This document shows, in pieces, positions 1-6,209 of a DNA stretch of 6,329 bases. How positions within the stretch are numbered: the first letter of the stretch is position 1; the number at the start of each line of letters is the position of its first letter. Where the stretch lies: NCBI GenBank assembly GCA_013044305.1, contig JABEUT010000010.1:1-6329 (forward strand). Direction: 5' to 3'. Below the pieces are notes generated by a model. That model was not told the DNA's origin, did not search any database, and saw nothing but the letters and a program-made list of their open reading frames with translations. The stretch comes from Bacteroidia bacterium (GTDB lineage Bacteria; Bacteroidota; Bacteroidia; JABEUT01). Both the position numbers and the translations under genes were made by a program.

Positions 1-130
1 GAATATTTTTTCAACTATGGTTGAATCCTAACTATTTAAAATCTCTTATGTTCGCTTCTTAGGGTGCAATTATTTATGTATTAAGTCTCCTGCTTTTTGG
101 TGGCGGCAAATCCTGTTTAATTATAAATAT

Positions 131-162
131 GTTAGGTTTAAAATTCTCCTGAAATACCTAAC
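131..162 (-). terminator. weak inverted repeat at the end of the TIGR02757 gene
   Basis: GTTAGGT at 131-137 and ACCTAAC at 156-162 form a perfect 7-bp inverted repeat with an 18-nt spacer that contains the stop codon. Read on the minus strand it is followed by ATATTTATAA, which is AU-rich but not a clean U tract. It could help end transcription. The large loop and overlap with the coding end keep confidence low. Confidence 0.3.
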
Positions 163-914
163 CCAAATAAGGCAAAATCATATTTTACAGGGTCTTCAGG
201 GTCGAGCTTTCGCAGTTCATTATCCAATTCCGAAACAGCCTTTGCATCGTTTTGTTTCCTCTTCAGCAGACCGAGCTGCCTGGCTATGTTCCCGCTGTGC
301 ACATCGAGCGGGCATGAAAGAATGGAAGGGCTGACGGATTGCCAAATTCCAAAGTCAACCCCTTTGCTATCCTTTCTTATCAGCCATCTTAACAGCATAT
401 TCATTTTCTTCGCTGCCGAGCCTTTAAACGGGTCCGGAATATGTTTGGCAGTTCTTTGCGGGTGCGGTATTTCAAAAAATATTCTCTTGAACTTATGAAT
501 TGCAGGCTGGAGTGATGAAGTATCGGCATGGAGAGTGAATATTTTCTCCATCCCTCCATGCATTTTGTAAATGTGTCTCAATGCTCTGATAAAATACTTT
601 AAATCGTCATGATTAAATGTTCGGTGAACAAATCCGTCGAGGCTTTTAAGCTGCCCGGCTTTATAAGACATAACGAAATCATACGGAGACTCACCCATTA
701 GATCGAGCATTTTATGTCCATTGCGTACAATTACACGCCGGTCGCCCCATGAAATTGTGGCAGCCAATAAACCGGCAATTTCGATATCCTCTTTCAGTGA
801 ATAGCGGTGAGGAACACTAATCGGGTCATATTCTATAAAATCGGGATTGTTATAGCGGTCTGCCATGGCATCAAGGTATGCCTTCATCTCACTATCAGTC
901 TTCTTTTTGCCCAT
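138..914 (-). CDS. TIGR02757 (DUF2400) family protein, possible HhH-GPD-like fold
   Basis: This 258-residue protein matches what I know of the TIGR02757/DUF2400 family, whose molecular function is not established. Recognisable family blocks are FIEYDPISVPHRYS (26-39), EDIEIAGLLAATISWGDRR (42-60), a lysine-rich KGSAAKKMNMLLRW block (164-177), GVDFGIWQ (185-192), CPLDVHSGN (201-209) and a C-terminal DPVKYDFALFGLGISG (241-256). The length is normal for the family. The AAKKMN...PLDVH..NIARQLGL arrangement resembles the helix-hairpin-helix plus catalytic-Asp segment of Nth/MutY-type DNA glycosylases, with D204 in the Asp position; that is inference. No signal peptide or membrane segment is seen, so it is probably cytoplasmic. 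The start is uncertain: M10 (CAT at 885-887) sits closer to where I expect family homology to begin, and the promoter-like element at 923-930 would leave M1 almost leaderless. It lies 118 bp downstream of the phosphatase gene on the same strand and seems to have its own promoter. Confidence 0.9.
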   Translation of the reverse strand: MGKKKTDSEMKAYLDAMADRYNNPDFIEYDPISVPHRYSLKEDIEIAGLLAATISWGDRRVIVRNGHKMLDLMGESPYDFVMSYKAGQLKSLDGFVHRTFNHDDLKYFIRALRHIYKMHGGMEKIFTLHADTSSLQPAIHKFKRIFFEIPHPQRTAKHIPDPFKGSAAKKMNMLLRWLIRKDSKGVDFGIWQSVSPSILSCPLDVHSGNIARQLGLLKRKQNDAKAVSELDNELRKLDPEDPVKYDFALFGLGISGEF

Positions 915-922
915 TGGTGGAA

Positions 923-930
923 CAAAGGTA
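923..930 (-). promoter_or_regulatory. Bacteroidota -7 element (TACCTTTG) for the TIGR02757 gene
   Basis: The minus strand reads TACCTTTG, an exact match to TAnnTTTG. No TTG is found at the usual -33 distance. Transcription would begin only a few bases before the annotated ATG at 914, giving an almost leaderless mRNA, or about 30 nt before the alternative ATG at 887. A short perfect dyad, GATGC-TCT-GCATC at 938-950, lies just upstream, where the -33 element or an operator would be. Confidence 0.5.
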
Positions 931-1032
931 AGAAGATGATGCTCTGCATCCTTATAAATTATACGAATTAAGATACTTCTACACCTATCCGGTTTTGGCG
1001 TATTGGAGAGGTTTAAAACAATAATATCCGGC

Positions 1033-2982
1033 TCAAACCCGTACTCCTATTACAAGTATATCGTCGGTCTGCTCGGCCCCGGCTTTCCAGTCTTCAATAA
1101 AATTGTCGAGAAAATGTTCCTGTTCATTAAAAGGAACATCCTGCATTGACAGGATGAGGTTCCTGAATCTTTTGGTGGTAAGTTTTTTACCTGATTTACC
1201 GTTGAAAGTGTCGGCAAATCCGTCGGAGAAGATATAAAAGGTATCGCCCGGATCCGGTTTTACCTCATGCTGGCCAAACTGTTGGTCCGCCGGAGTAAAG
1301 CCCCCAATGGATAGCTTATCGGGTTTAATTTCATTTATCACTCCCTTCTGGAGGTTCTTTGTAATCCACAAAGGACGGTTGGCTCCGGAGAAATGAACGA
1401 TGCCATTGCTTGTATCTATCCTGCATAGTGCCACATCCATGCCATCGTGCGAGGTATTTGGTATTTCAGACTGTTTCAGGGCATCGCGTATTTCAGTGTT
1501 CAGTATACCCAGTATTTTTGCAGGTTCGCTTGCATTATGTACAGCATATTCCAGCTTTTCGCTTCCTATCATACTCATCATAGCCCCCGGAACGACGTGC
1601 CCTGTACAGTCGGCGGCGGCAAGGTCAATGGCTGTTTCCTTTTTATGAAAAAAGTAAAAGTCGCCGCTTACAATATCCTTGGGTTTATATAAAATAAAGT
1701 GATTAGGCAAATGTTTTGTAATAATGGCCTTGTCAGGTAAACGTGCATTCTGTATCAGCTTGGCGTAATTGATGCTGTCTGTTATGTCTTTATTTTTTTC
1801 GGCTATTACGGCATTTGCTTCCGAAAGCTTTCTGTTTTTAACATCCAGCTCTATGTTTATCTTCTTTTTTTGGCGGTAGCTGCGGTAAATAAACCAGATA
1901 AAAGCCAGCAGCAGGGCGCTTAATGCGAAGATGAAATAAATAACTGCCTGCTGGTGCTTGCGTTCTGTAGTCAGGAGTATGATTGCCTGTTCCTTTTTTT
2001 GCGTGTTGTATTTGGTCTGCATGTCAGCTATTTGTTTGGAACTTTCGGCATTGTACACTTTCTGTTGAAGAGAATCATATAAGCATAAATACCGATAAGC
2101 GGAATCAATAGATTTTTTCCTGTAAAACGTTGAACAAATATTCTGAAAAGCCAGAAGCAGAAGATTATCATTTTGCTGAAATGCGGCTATGGAGTCTGTT
2201 TTCTGAAAATACTTCAGAGCACTATCATAATTTTTTTGTTCTTTATATATGAATCCAATGTTTGTTGCAACAGATGCGAGGGTATAATAATCCTTTCTTG
2301 ACGCCGCAATTCTGTATGCCTCCAGACCATAAAACAATCCCTGCTCATATTCCTTCCTTTCGGTATATATCCTGCCGATATTGGTATAAAAAGCCGACAA
2401 TAAATTCGAATCATGTAAGGCGAGGGACATCGCAAGACCCTTTTGGTAACACTTCATCCCTTCTTCGTAATTTTTTTCGTTGATATAAGCGGCTCCCATA
2501 TTGTTCAATACTTTAATAGTACCTATAGTATCATGAATCTCCGAATATTGATTTAATTCCATATTAAAGTAGTTCAGAGCAGTGTCATAAGCTTTCAGGT
2601 CATAGTAAACTATGGCAACATTGTTTGCGGATTTTGCAATGAGTTTTTTAACACCTTTCTTTTCAGCCATCCTCATGGCTTCAAGGGCATATTTGAGCGA
2701 AATATCATACTTGCCCTCATCTTCATAAATAGAAGAATAAAATCCATCTACACGGATGTTTCCGGTAACGTATTTTGCCCGGATTGCCAAATAACGGGCA
2801 GTGTCTACATAAATTTTTTCGCTGTCGCTGTTTCTGCCTTCGTACTTTTGGGCAGCGGCAAGTAATTTCACCACTTTATCACTATCAGCAAGAGGGCTGC
2901 CTAAGATTGAACTTAATATATCCTGTGCCGGAGCATGGCAACAGCATATCAAATAAAAGAAACAAGCAAGGAAGACACGCAT
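1033..2982 (-). CDS. TPR-repeat sensor with C-terminal SpoIIE/PP2C-type serine phosphatase domain
   Basis: This 649-residue protein begins with a signal peptide (1-19, APA before Q20 as a signal peptidase I site). A TPR region (about 80-308) follows, with units such as NNVAIVYYDLKAYDTALNYF (120-139), NMGAAYINEKNYEEGMKCY (161-179), NIGRIYTERKEYEQGLFYG (201-219) and NIGFIYKEQKNYDSALKYF (241-259). Next come a short helical stretch, one transmembrane helix (about 346-366), a charged coiled-coil-like linker (370-405), and a SpoIIE/PP2C domain (about 405-649). Metal-binding motifs are visible: SGDFYF with D441, ADCTGH with D458, HDGMD (512-516), FSDGFAD with D587, and TDDILVIG with D640/D641. The expected topology is TPRs in the periplasm and the phosphatase in the cytoplasm, turning an external or protein-protein signal into dephosphorylation of a Ser/Thr target. 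No anti-sigma kinase or antagonist gene is nearby, so the target is unknown. One oddity is V463 where GHGVPGA would be usual. Confidence 0.93.
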   Translation of the reverse strand: MRVFLACFFYLICCCHAPAQDILSSILGSPLADSDKVVKLLAAAQKYEGRNSDSEKIYVDTARYLAIRAKYVTGNIRVDGFYSSIYEDEGKYDISLKYALEAMRMAEKKGVKKLIAKSANNVAIVYYDLKAYDTALNYFNMELNQYSEIHDTIGTIKVLNNMGAAYINEKNYEEGMKCYQKGLAMSLALHDSNLLSAFYTNIGRIYTERKEYEQGLFYGLEAYRIAASRKDYYTLASVATNIGFIYKEQKNYDSALKYFQKTDSIAAFQQNDNLLLLAFQNICSTFYRKKSIDSAYRYLCLYDSLQQKVYNAESSKQIADMQTKYNTQKKEQAIILLTTERKHQQAVIYFIFALSALLLAFIWFIYRSYRQKKKINIELDVKNRKLSEANAVIAEKNKDITDSINYAKLIQNARLPDKAIITKHLPNHFILYKPKDIVSGDFYFFHKKETAIDLAAADCTGHVVPGAMMSMIGSEKLEYAVHNASEPAKILGILNTEIRDALKQSEIPNTSHDGMDVALCRIDTSNGIVHFSGANRPLWITKNLQKGVINEIKPDKLSIGGFTPADQQFGQHEVKPDPGDTFYIFSDGFADTFNGKSGKKLTTKRFRNLILSMQDVPFNEQEHFLDNFIEDWKAGAEQTDDILVIGVRV

Positions 2983-3008
2983 ATTGTTCTGCCGGGGTGG
3001 TATTCTGA

Positions 3009-3041
3009 CAAAAATATATATTTGCTGCCATTAATAACCAA
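3009..3041 (-). promoter_or_regulatory. Bacteroidota promoter for the TPR-SpoIIE gene
   Basis: The minus strand carries TATTTTTG (plus 3016 down to 3009), an exact TAnnTTTG -7 match. A TTG lies upstream (plus CAA at 3039-3041), with a 22-nt spacer inside the accepted range for the phylum. The predicted start is about 20-25 nt before the ATG at 2982. The element directly abuts the plus-strand -7 element at 3017-3024. Confidence 0.6.
3017..3024 (+). promoter_or_regulatory. Bacteroidota -7 element (TATATTTG) for the 70-residue protein gene
   Basis: TATATTTG matches TAnnTTTG exactly and lies 31 bp before the ATG at 3056, predicting a 5' leader of about 25 nt. No TTG/TTTG occurs at the normal -33 distance (the sequence there is GGGGTGG), so the promoter may be weak or activator-dependent. 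Confidence 0.45.
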
Positions 3042-3055
3042 CAAATAAAAATTCT

Positions 3056-3268
3056 ATGGCGGGAACAACTTTAAGCTTCGGTATAGGAAAGGCGCAAAAT
3101 TCAACCACAGGCGGAGGTAACGTAGTGGTACAAGATCTTGCTGGTGTAACTGTAACTTGCCTTAATCCTGCAGGTTTGGCCATAAATGCAGGCGACCACG
3201 TCTTGTTTGCAGTAATAACAAACCCGAATAACGGCTCGCAAACAAACGTTATACTTAAGGATAATTAA
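3056..3268 (+). CDS. small uncharacterised protein, 70 residues
   Basis: I do not recognise this protein. It is rich in Gly, Asn, Thr and Val, with alternating hydrophobic residues suggesting beta strands (NVVVQ 22-26, GVTVTCL 30-36, DHVLFAVIT 47-55, TNVIL 63-67). It has no signal peptide, no transmembrane helix and one Cys (C35). The C-terminal third (GDHVLFAV...GSQTNVIL) resembles the last two strands of a cold-shock/OB domain, but the RNA-binding motifs KGFGFI and VFVHF are absent, so that link is speculative. Support for a real gene: no other gene occupies the strand opposite, the AT-rich start region is typical of the phylum, a TATATTTG element sits 31 bp upstream, codon use is mixed and plausible, and a hairpin follows the stop. 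It is transcribed divergently from the TPR-SpoIIE gene and converges on the DUF4258 gene. Confidence 0.65.
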   Translation: MAGTTLSFGIGKAQNSTTGGGNVVVQDLAGVTVTCLNPAGLAINAGDHVLFAVITNPNNGSQTNVILKDN

Positions 3269-3285
3269 CATGCAGTGCTAATAAG

Positions 3286-3315
3286 TTCCTTTTAACCTTT
3301 TTGGCTTAAATGGAA
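3286..3315. terminator. imperfect hairpin between convergent genes, possible bidirectional terminator
   Basis: TTCC/T/TTTAA/CC (3286-3297) pairs with GG/C/TTAAA/T/GGAA (3303-3315): 11 pairs, one T-T mismatch, one bulged C and a TTTTT loop. It lies 17 bp after the stop of the 70-residue gene and 20 bp from the stop of the oppositely oriented DUF4258 gene. The stem is AT-rich and there is no strong U run on either side, so function as a terminator is only plausible. Confidence 0.4.
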
Positions 3316-3337
3316 ATTTAATTATTCCTTTAACCTT
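3286..3337. repeat. two near-identical 13-14 bp direct repeats TTCCTTTTAACCTT / TTCCTTTAACCTT
   Basis: Copy one is at 3286-3299 and copy two at 3325-3337, differing by a single T. The second copy runs into the stop codon of the DUF4258 gene. The first copy is also the 5' arm of the hairpin at 3286-3315. It may be a chance product of AT-rich sequence or a remnant of local duplication. Confidence 0.45.
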
Positions 3338-3758
3338 AAGGGCATTTGCAGGTATCCTGCTTTGCCATGTCGCGCACCATGGTTACCTGTGTAATGGTAT
3401 CCAGCTGAATGCAAATTATATTCAGCTTTTTCCCTCCCGGCGTACTGCCTGTAAAGTTAAACAAAGGATGCGGCACATGGAATGAGATGCTTTTTTTTGT
3501 ATCTACTTTCCCGTCGGTCATGGCCTGCTTTACTTCATCATTGCTTACATTCTGGCATTTCATCTGGCATAGCGCCGTATCGGTGTAAGTAATGGTCTGT
3601 CCCGCAAGCTGGTCAAGTTTCAGCATGCCTGGGGTAAGCATTTTAACATGCTTGTTGCCGTAAATAAAATAAACGCTTATAAGCCCGATAATAAAACCCC
3701 AGAGATAAAGGCGTACCCGTCTCCATAGCACCGACCTGTCCTTACCGCTTTGCAGCAT
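3336..3758 (-). CDS. membrane-anchored DUF4258 domain protein
   Basis: This 140-residue protein has a basic N-terminus (K6, R8, R13, R14, R16), one transmembrane helix (about 17-34), and a C-terminal domain (about 56-139) that I assign to the DUF4258 family from ALCQMKCQNVSNDEVKQAM (62-80), the following DGK (82-84) and the ending VTMVRDMAKQDTCKC (125-139). Family function is unknown. The positive-inside rule puts the domain in the periplasm. Cysteines are paired as C64-x3-C68 and C137-x-C139, with C116 extra, which suggests metal binding or disulfides. The ATG lies 9 bp after the hppA stop, with no room for a separate promoter in the gap, so the two genes are probably co-transcribed. The gene could be an accessory factor for the pyrophosphatase or an unrelated passenger; nothing in the sequence decides this. 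The DUF4258 assignment rests on remembered family consensus, so it is moderately sure. Confidence 0.82.
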   Translation of the reverse strand: MLQSGKDRSVLWRRVRLYLWGFIIGLISVYFIYGNKHVKMLTPGMLKLDQLAGQTITYTDTALCQMKCQNVSNDEVKQAMTDGKVDTKKSISFHVPHPLFNFTGSTPGGKKLNIICIQLDTITQVTMVRDMAKQDTCKCP

Positions 3759-3767
3759 GGTGAAAAT

Positions 3768-5993
3768 CTATTTTACCACAGCCATTGCAGTATTTCCTGC
3801 AACTGAAGTACCTGCATTCGCGGCGCTGTATGTGGCATGTATGGGAGCTTTCGGTTGTGCGGAAGTTGTTTTAGCCTGGTCGTTCGCCTTTATGGCAATA
3901 TGCGGAGCAATGATAAGCGATACTATGCTCATTAGCTTTATCAGTATGTTCATCGAAGGTCCGGAAGTATCTTTAAAAGGATCGCCAACGGTATCGCCTG
4001 TAATAGAGGCTTTGTGCGGTTCCGATTTCTTATAATACACCTGCCCGTTTATCTCCACGCCTTTTTCAAACGATTTCTTGGCATTGTCCCACGCACCGCC
4101 TGCATTGCTCTGGAATAAACCCATAAGCACGCCGCTGACGGTAACGCCTGCGAGCAAGCCGCCGAGCACTTCGGGCCCGAAGGTGAAGCCCACAATTACA
4201 GGAACTATGAGCGCAATGGCTCCCGGCGCAATCATCTCGCGCAGCGAAGCTTTGGTGGAGATAGCCACACACTTTTCATATTCCGGGGTGGCTTTGTATT
4301 CCATGATTCCCGGTATTTCCCGGAATTGGCGGCGCACTTCATTTACCATATCCATGGCAGCCCTTCCTACCGCCGAAATGGCGAGCGATGAAAATATAAA
4401 TGGAATCATTCCGCCGACAAACAAGCCAGCCAGCACATTGGCTTTATACAGGTCTATAGCATGAATGCCGGCAATACCCACAAAAGCCGCAAAAAGGGCA
4501 AGAGAAGTCAGAGCGGCGGAGGCTATGGCGAATCCTTTGCCTGTGGCTGCTGTAGTATTGCCTGTAGCATCGAGCACGTCGGTACGTTTGCGCACATCTT
4601 CGGGCAGCCTGCTCATTTCTGCAATGCCCCCGGCGTTGTCAGAAATAGGTCCGAATGCGTCAATGGAGAGCTGCATGGCGGTGGTAGCCATCATACCGGC
4701 TGCGGCAATTCCAACCCCGTAAACCCCGGCAAAATGATATGAAACAACGATACCTGCCGCAAGAACGAGGACGGGGGCAACGGTAGATTCCATTCCTACC
4801 GATAAGCCGCCGATTATATTGGTAGCATGACCTGTAGCCGATTGTCTTACGATTTTCAGCACGGGCGGTCTGCCCATAGATGTATAATATTCGGTGATGA
4901 AACTGATGACCGTTCCAACCAACAACCCGGTGATAATGGCAAAATAAACATTGAGCGATGTAAAGGACACACCGCGGAGTTCCATGTTTTCGGGAAGCAA
5001 TATTTTAACAGCAAAGAAAGCTGCGGCGGCGGTTAATATAATAGATACCCAGTTGCCCATGTTTAAAGCTTTCATCACACTGGCGTTGTCATTTTTAATC
5101 CTCACAAACCAGGTTCCGATGATGGAAAAGACGAGCCCGAGCCCTGCTATGAACATCGGCAGCAATATGGGCGATAGGCCCCCGTAGTTATCGGCCGTTC
5201 CTTCCTTTATTTCCTGTCCGAGCACCATGGTAGCGAGTATGGTTGCCACAAAAGAGCCGAAAAGGTCGGCTCCCATTCCTGCCACATCTCCTACGTTGTC
5301 GCCCACATTATCGGCGATGGTAGCGGGGTTGCGCGGGTCGTCCTCCGGTATTCCGGCTTCAATCTTACCTACCAGGTCGGCGCCTACATCGGCTGCCTTG
5401 GTGTATATGCCGCCGCCTACGCGTGCAAATAAGGCTATGCTTTCGGAGCCAAGCGAAAACCCGGCAAGCACCTCTATAGCCCTTTTCATTTCAGGACCTG
5501 TAATGGCAGCGCCTTCGGGAACAAACAACTGGTAAAATACTATAAACAGGCTTCCCAAACCTAAAATGGCAAGCCCGGCAACGCCCATGCCCATTACCGA
5601 CCCTCCGGTAAAAGAAACCATAAGCGCTTTCCTCATGCTTGTGCGCGCCGCCTGCGTGGTGCGTACATTTGCCTTTGTGGCGATGCGCATCCCGATATAC
5701 CCGGCGGTGGCGGATAATATTGCTCCTATACAAAACGATACTGCGATAATTGGGCTTGAGTCTGTAACGGTGGTGCCCAAATAAGCGAGCAAACAAGCCG
5801 CAATAGCCACAAAAACTCCGAGTATCCTCCATGCTGATTTCAGAAATGTCATTACCACTTGGGCAATATAACCCGACATTTCTTCCATTTTCTCATCGCC
5901 TGCATCCTGTTTCTCCACCCAGCGCGAGGCTATAAAAGTATATATCAAGCCCAGAATCCCTACTACCGGAACGATGAACAAAATAAGATTCAT
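3768..5993 (-). CDS. hppA: K+-dependent membrane-bound pyrophosphatase, ion-translocating (probably H+)
   Basis: This 741-residue integral membrane protein hydrolyses pyrophosphate and uses the energy to pump cations across the cytoplasmic membrane, generally as a homodimer with 16 helices per subunit. The family signature is complete: DVGADLVGK (202-210), the EDDPRNPATIADNVGDNVGD block (217-236) with D218, D219, D228, D232 and D236, DLFGS (243-247), DAFGPISDNAGGIAEM (445-460), DATGNTTAATGKG (475-487), GGAWDNAKK (632-640) and TGDTVGDPFKDTSGP (665-679). A482 and G485 mark the K+-dependent class; K+-independent enzymes carry Lys at the first site. The helix-6 glutamate of Na+ pumps (DLFES) is Gly here (G246), while a Glu is present in helix 5 (E184, in GSES), a pattern I associate with Flavobacterium-type H+ pumps. 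After the last helix there is a roughly 40-residue Ala/Thr-rich tail (702-741). The start is supported by a first helix beginning immediately after M1. It is probably first in an operon with the DUF4258 gene. Confidence 0.97.
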   Translation of the reverse strand: MNLILFIVPVVGILGLIYTFIASRWVEKQDAGDEKMEEMSGYIAQVVMTFLKSAWRILGVFVAIAACLLAYLGTTVTDSSPIIAVSFCIGAILSATAGYIGMRIATKANVRTTQAARTSMRKALMVSFTGGSVMGMGVAGLAILGLGSLFIVFYQLFVPEGAAITGPEMKRAIEVLAGFSLGSESIALFARVGGGIYTKAADVGADLVGKIEAGIPEDDPRNPATIADNVGDNVGDVAGMGADLFGSFVATILATMVLGQEIKEGTADNYGGLSPILLPMFIAGLGLVFSIIGTWFVRIKNDNASVMKALNMGNWVSIILTAAAAFFAVKILLPENMELRGVSFTSLNVYFAIITGLLVGTVISFITEYYTSMGRPPVLKIVRQSATGHATNIIGGLSVGMESTVAPVLVLAAGIVVSYHFAGVYGVGIAAAGMMATTAMQLSIDAFGPISDNAGGIAEMSRLPEDVRKRTDVLDATGNTTAATGKGFAIASAALTSLALFAAFVGIAGIHAIDLYKANVLAGLFVGGMIPFIFSSLAISAVGRAAMDMVNEVRRQFREIPGIMEYKATPEYEKCVAISTKASLREMIAPGAIALIVPVIVGFTFGPEVLGGLLAGVTVSGVLMGLFQSNAGGAWDNAKKSFEKGVEINGQVYYKKSEPHKASITGDTVGDPFKDTSGPSMNILIKLMSIVSLIIAPHIAIKANDQAKTTSAQPKAPIHATYSAANAGTSVAGNTAMAVVK

Positions 5994-6003
5994 AGAAAAA
6001 TTT

Positions 6004-6024
6004 AGATTTAAGATTTATGATTAA
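6004..6024. repeat. tandem 7-bp repeat in the hppA leader
   Basis: AGATTTA (6004-6010), AGATTTA (6011-6017) and the degenerate TGATTAA (6018-6024) lie in tandem between the predicted hppA transcription start and its ATG. On the mRNA this reads UUAAUCA-UAAAUCU-UAAAUCU. It is short and AT-rich and could vary in copy number between strains. Confidence 0.5.
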
Positions 6025-6053
6025 TGAGACTGTTGTTCTTGTTTTAAAGGGCG

Positions 6054-6061
6054 CAAAGATA
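6054..6061 (-). promoter_or_regulatory. hppA: Bacteroidota -7 element (TATCTTTG) for the hppA operon
   Basis: The minus strand reads TATCTTTG followed by CGCCC, an exact TAnnTTTG match. It predicts a 5' leader of roughly 55 nt before the hppA ATG at 5993. No clear TTG is found at the -33 distance. There is no Shine-Dalgarno sequence before the ATG; the leader end is AAATTTTTCT, as is common in this phylum. Confidence 0.55.
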
Positions 6062-6107
6062 ATATAAGATTTGAGAATTTGAATACCTATAACAGCATTT
6101 TACATAA

Positions 6108-6140
6108 GGGTGGGCGCTTGCATCATCCACCCGTTTTTTT
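6108..6140 (+). terminator. rho-independent terminator facing plus, with no gene in front of it
   Basis: GGGTGG (6108-6113) pairs with CCACCC (6127-6132) around a 13-nt loop, extendable by a G-U pair (6114/6126), and is followed by G and seven Ts (6134-6140). This is a good intrinsic terminator on the plus strand only; on the minus strand no T run follows. No plus-strand coding sequence lies between hppA and this site, so it ends an untranslated transcript, acts as a leader attenuator for the lipoprotein gene, or insulates that gene from antisense transcription. Confidence 0.6.
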
Positions 6141-6209
6141 AGTACCGGAACAAGGCGCGTAATAAATAAAAAAAAGCTAAATTGCCCCAGATTTGACAAG
6201 ACTCGCCTT

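Noticed and set aside
10..25. Hairpin TTCAAC-TATG-GTTGAA as a terminator
   Set aside because: The stem is only 6 bp and the T run lies 5' of it on the plus strand; on the minus strand it becomes an A run, so it is not an intrinsic terminator for the TIGR02757 gene.
286..498. 70-codon plus-strand frame opposite the TIGR02757 gene
   Set aside because: It is antisense to a conserved family gene and has no promoter-like element or family resemblance.
1400..1692. Plus-strand open frames of 81-82 codons opposite the SpoIIE domain
   Set aside because: They overlap each other and the conserved phosphatase coding sequence in antisense, with no recognisable protein features.
3009..3024. AT-rich near-palindrome as an insertion or attachment site
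   Set aside because: It is fully explained by two adjoining promoter -7 elements, and no integrase or flanking duplication is present.
3757..5784. Many long open frames on the plus strand opposite hppA
   Set aside because: They are antisense shadows of a strongly conserved membrane protein gene with biased composition; their translations show no domains or plausible gene starts.
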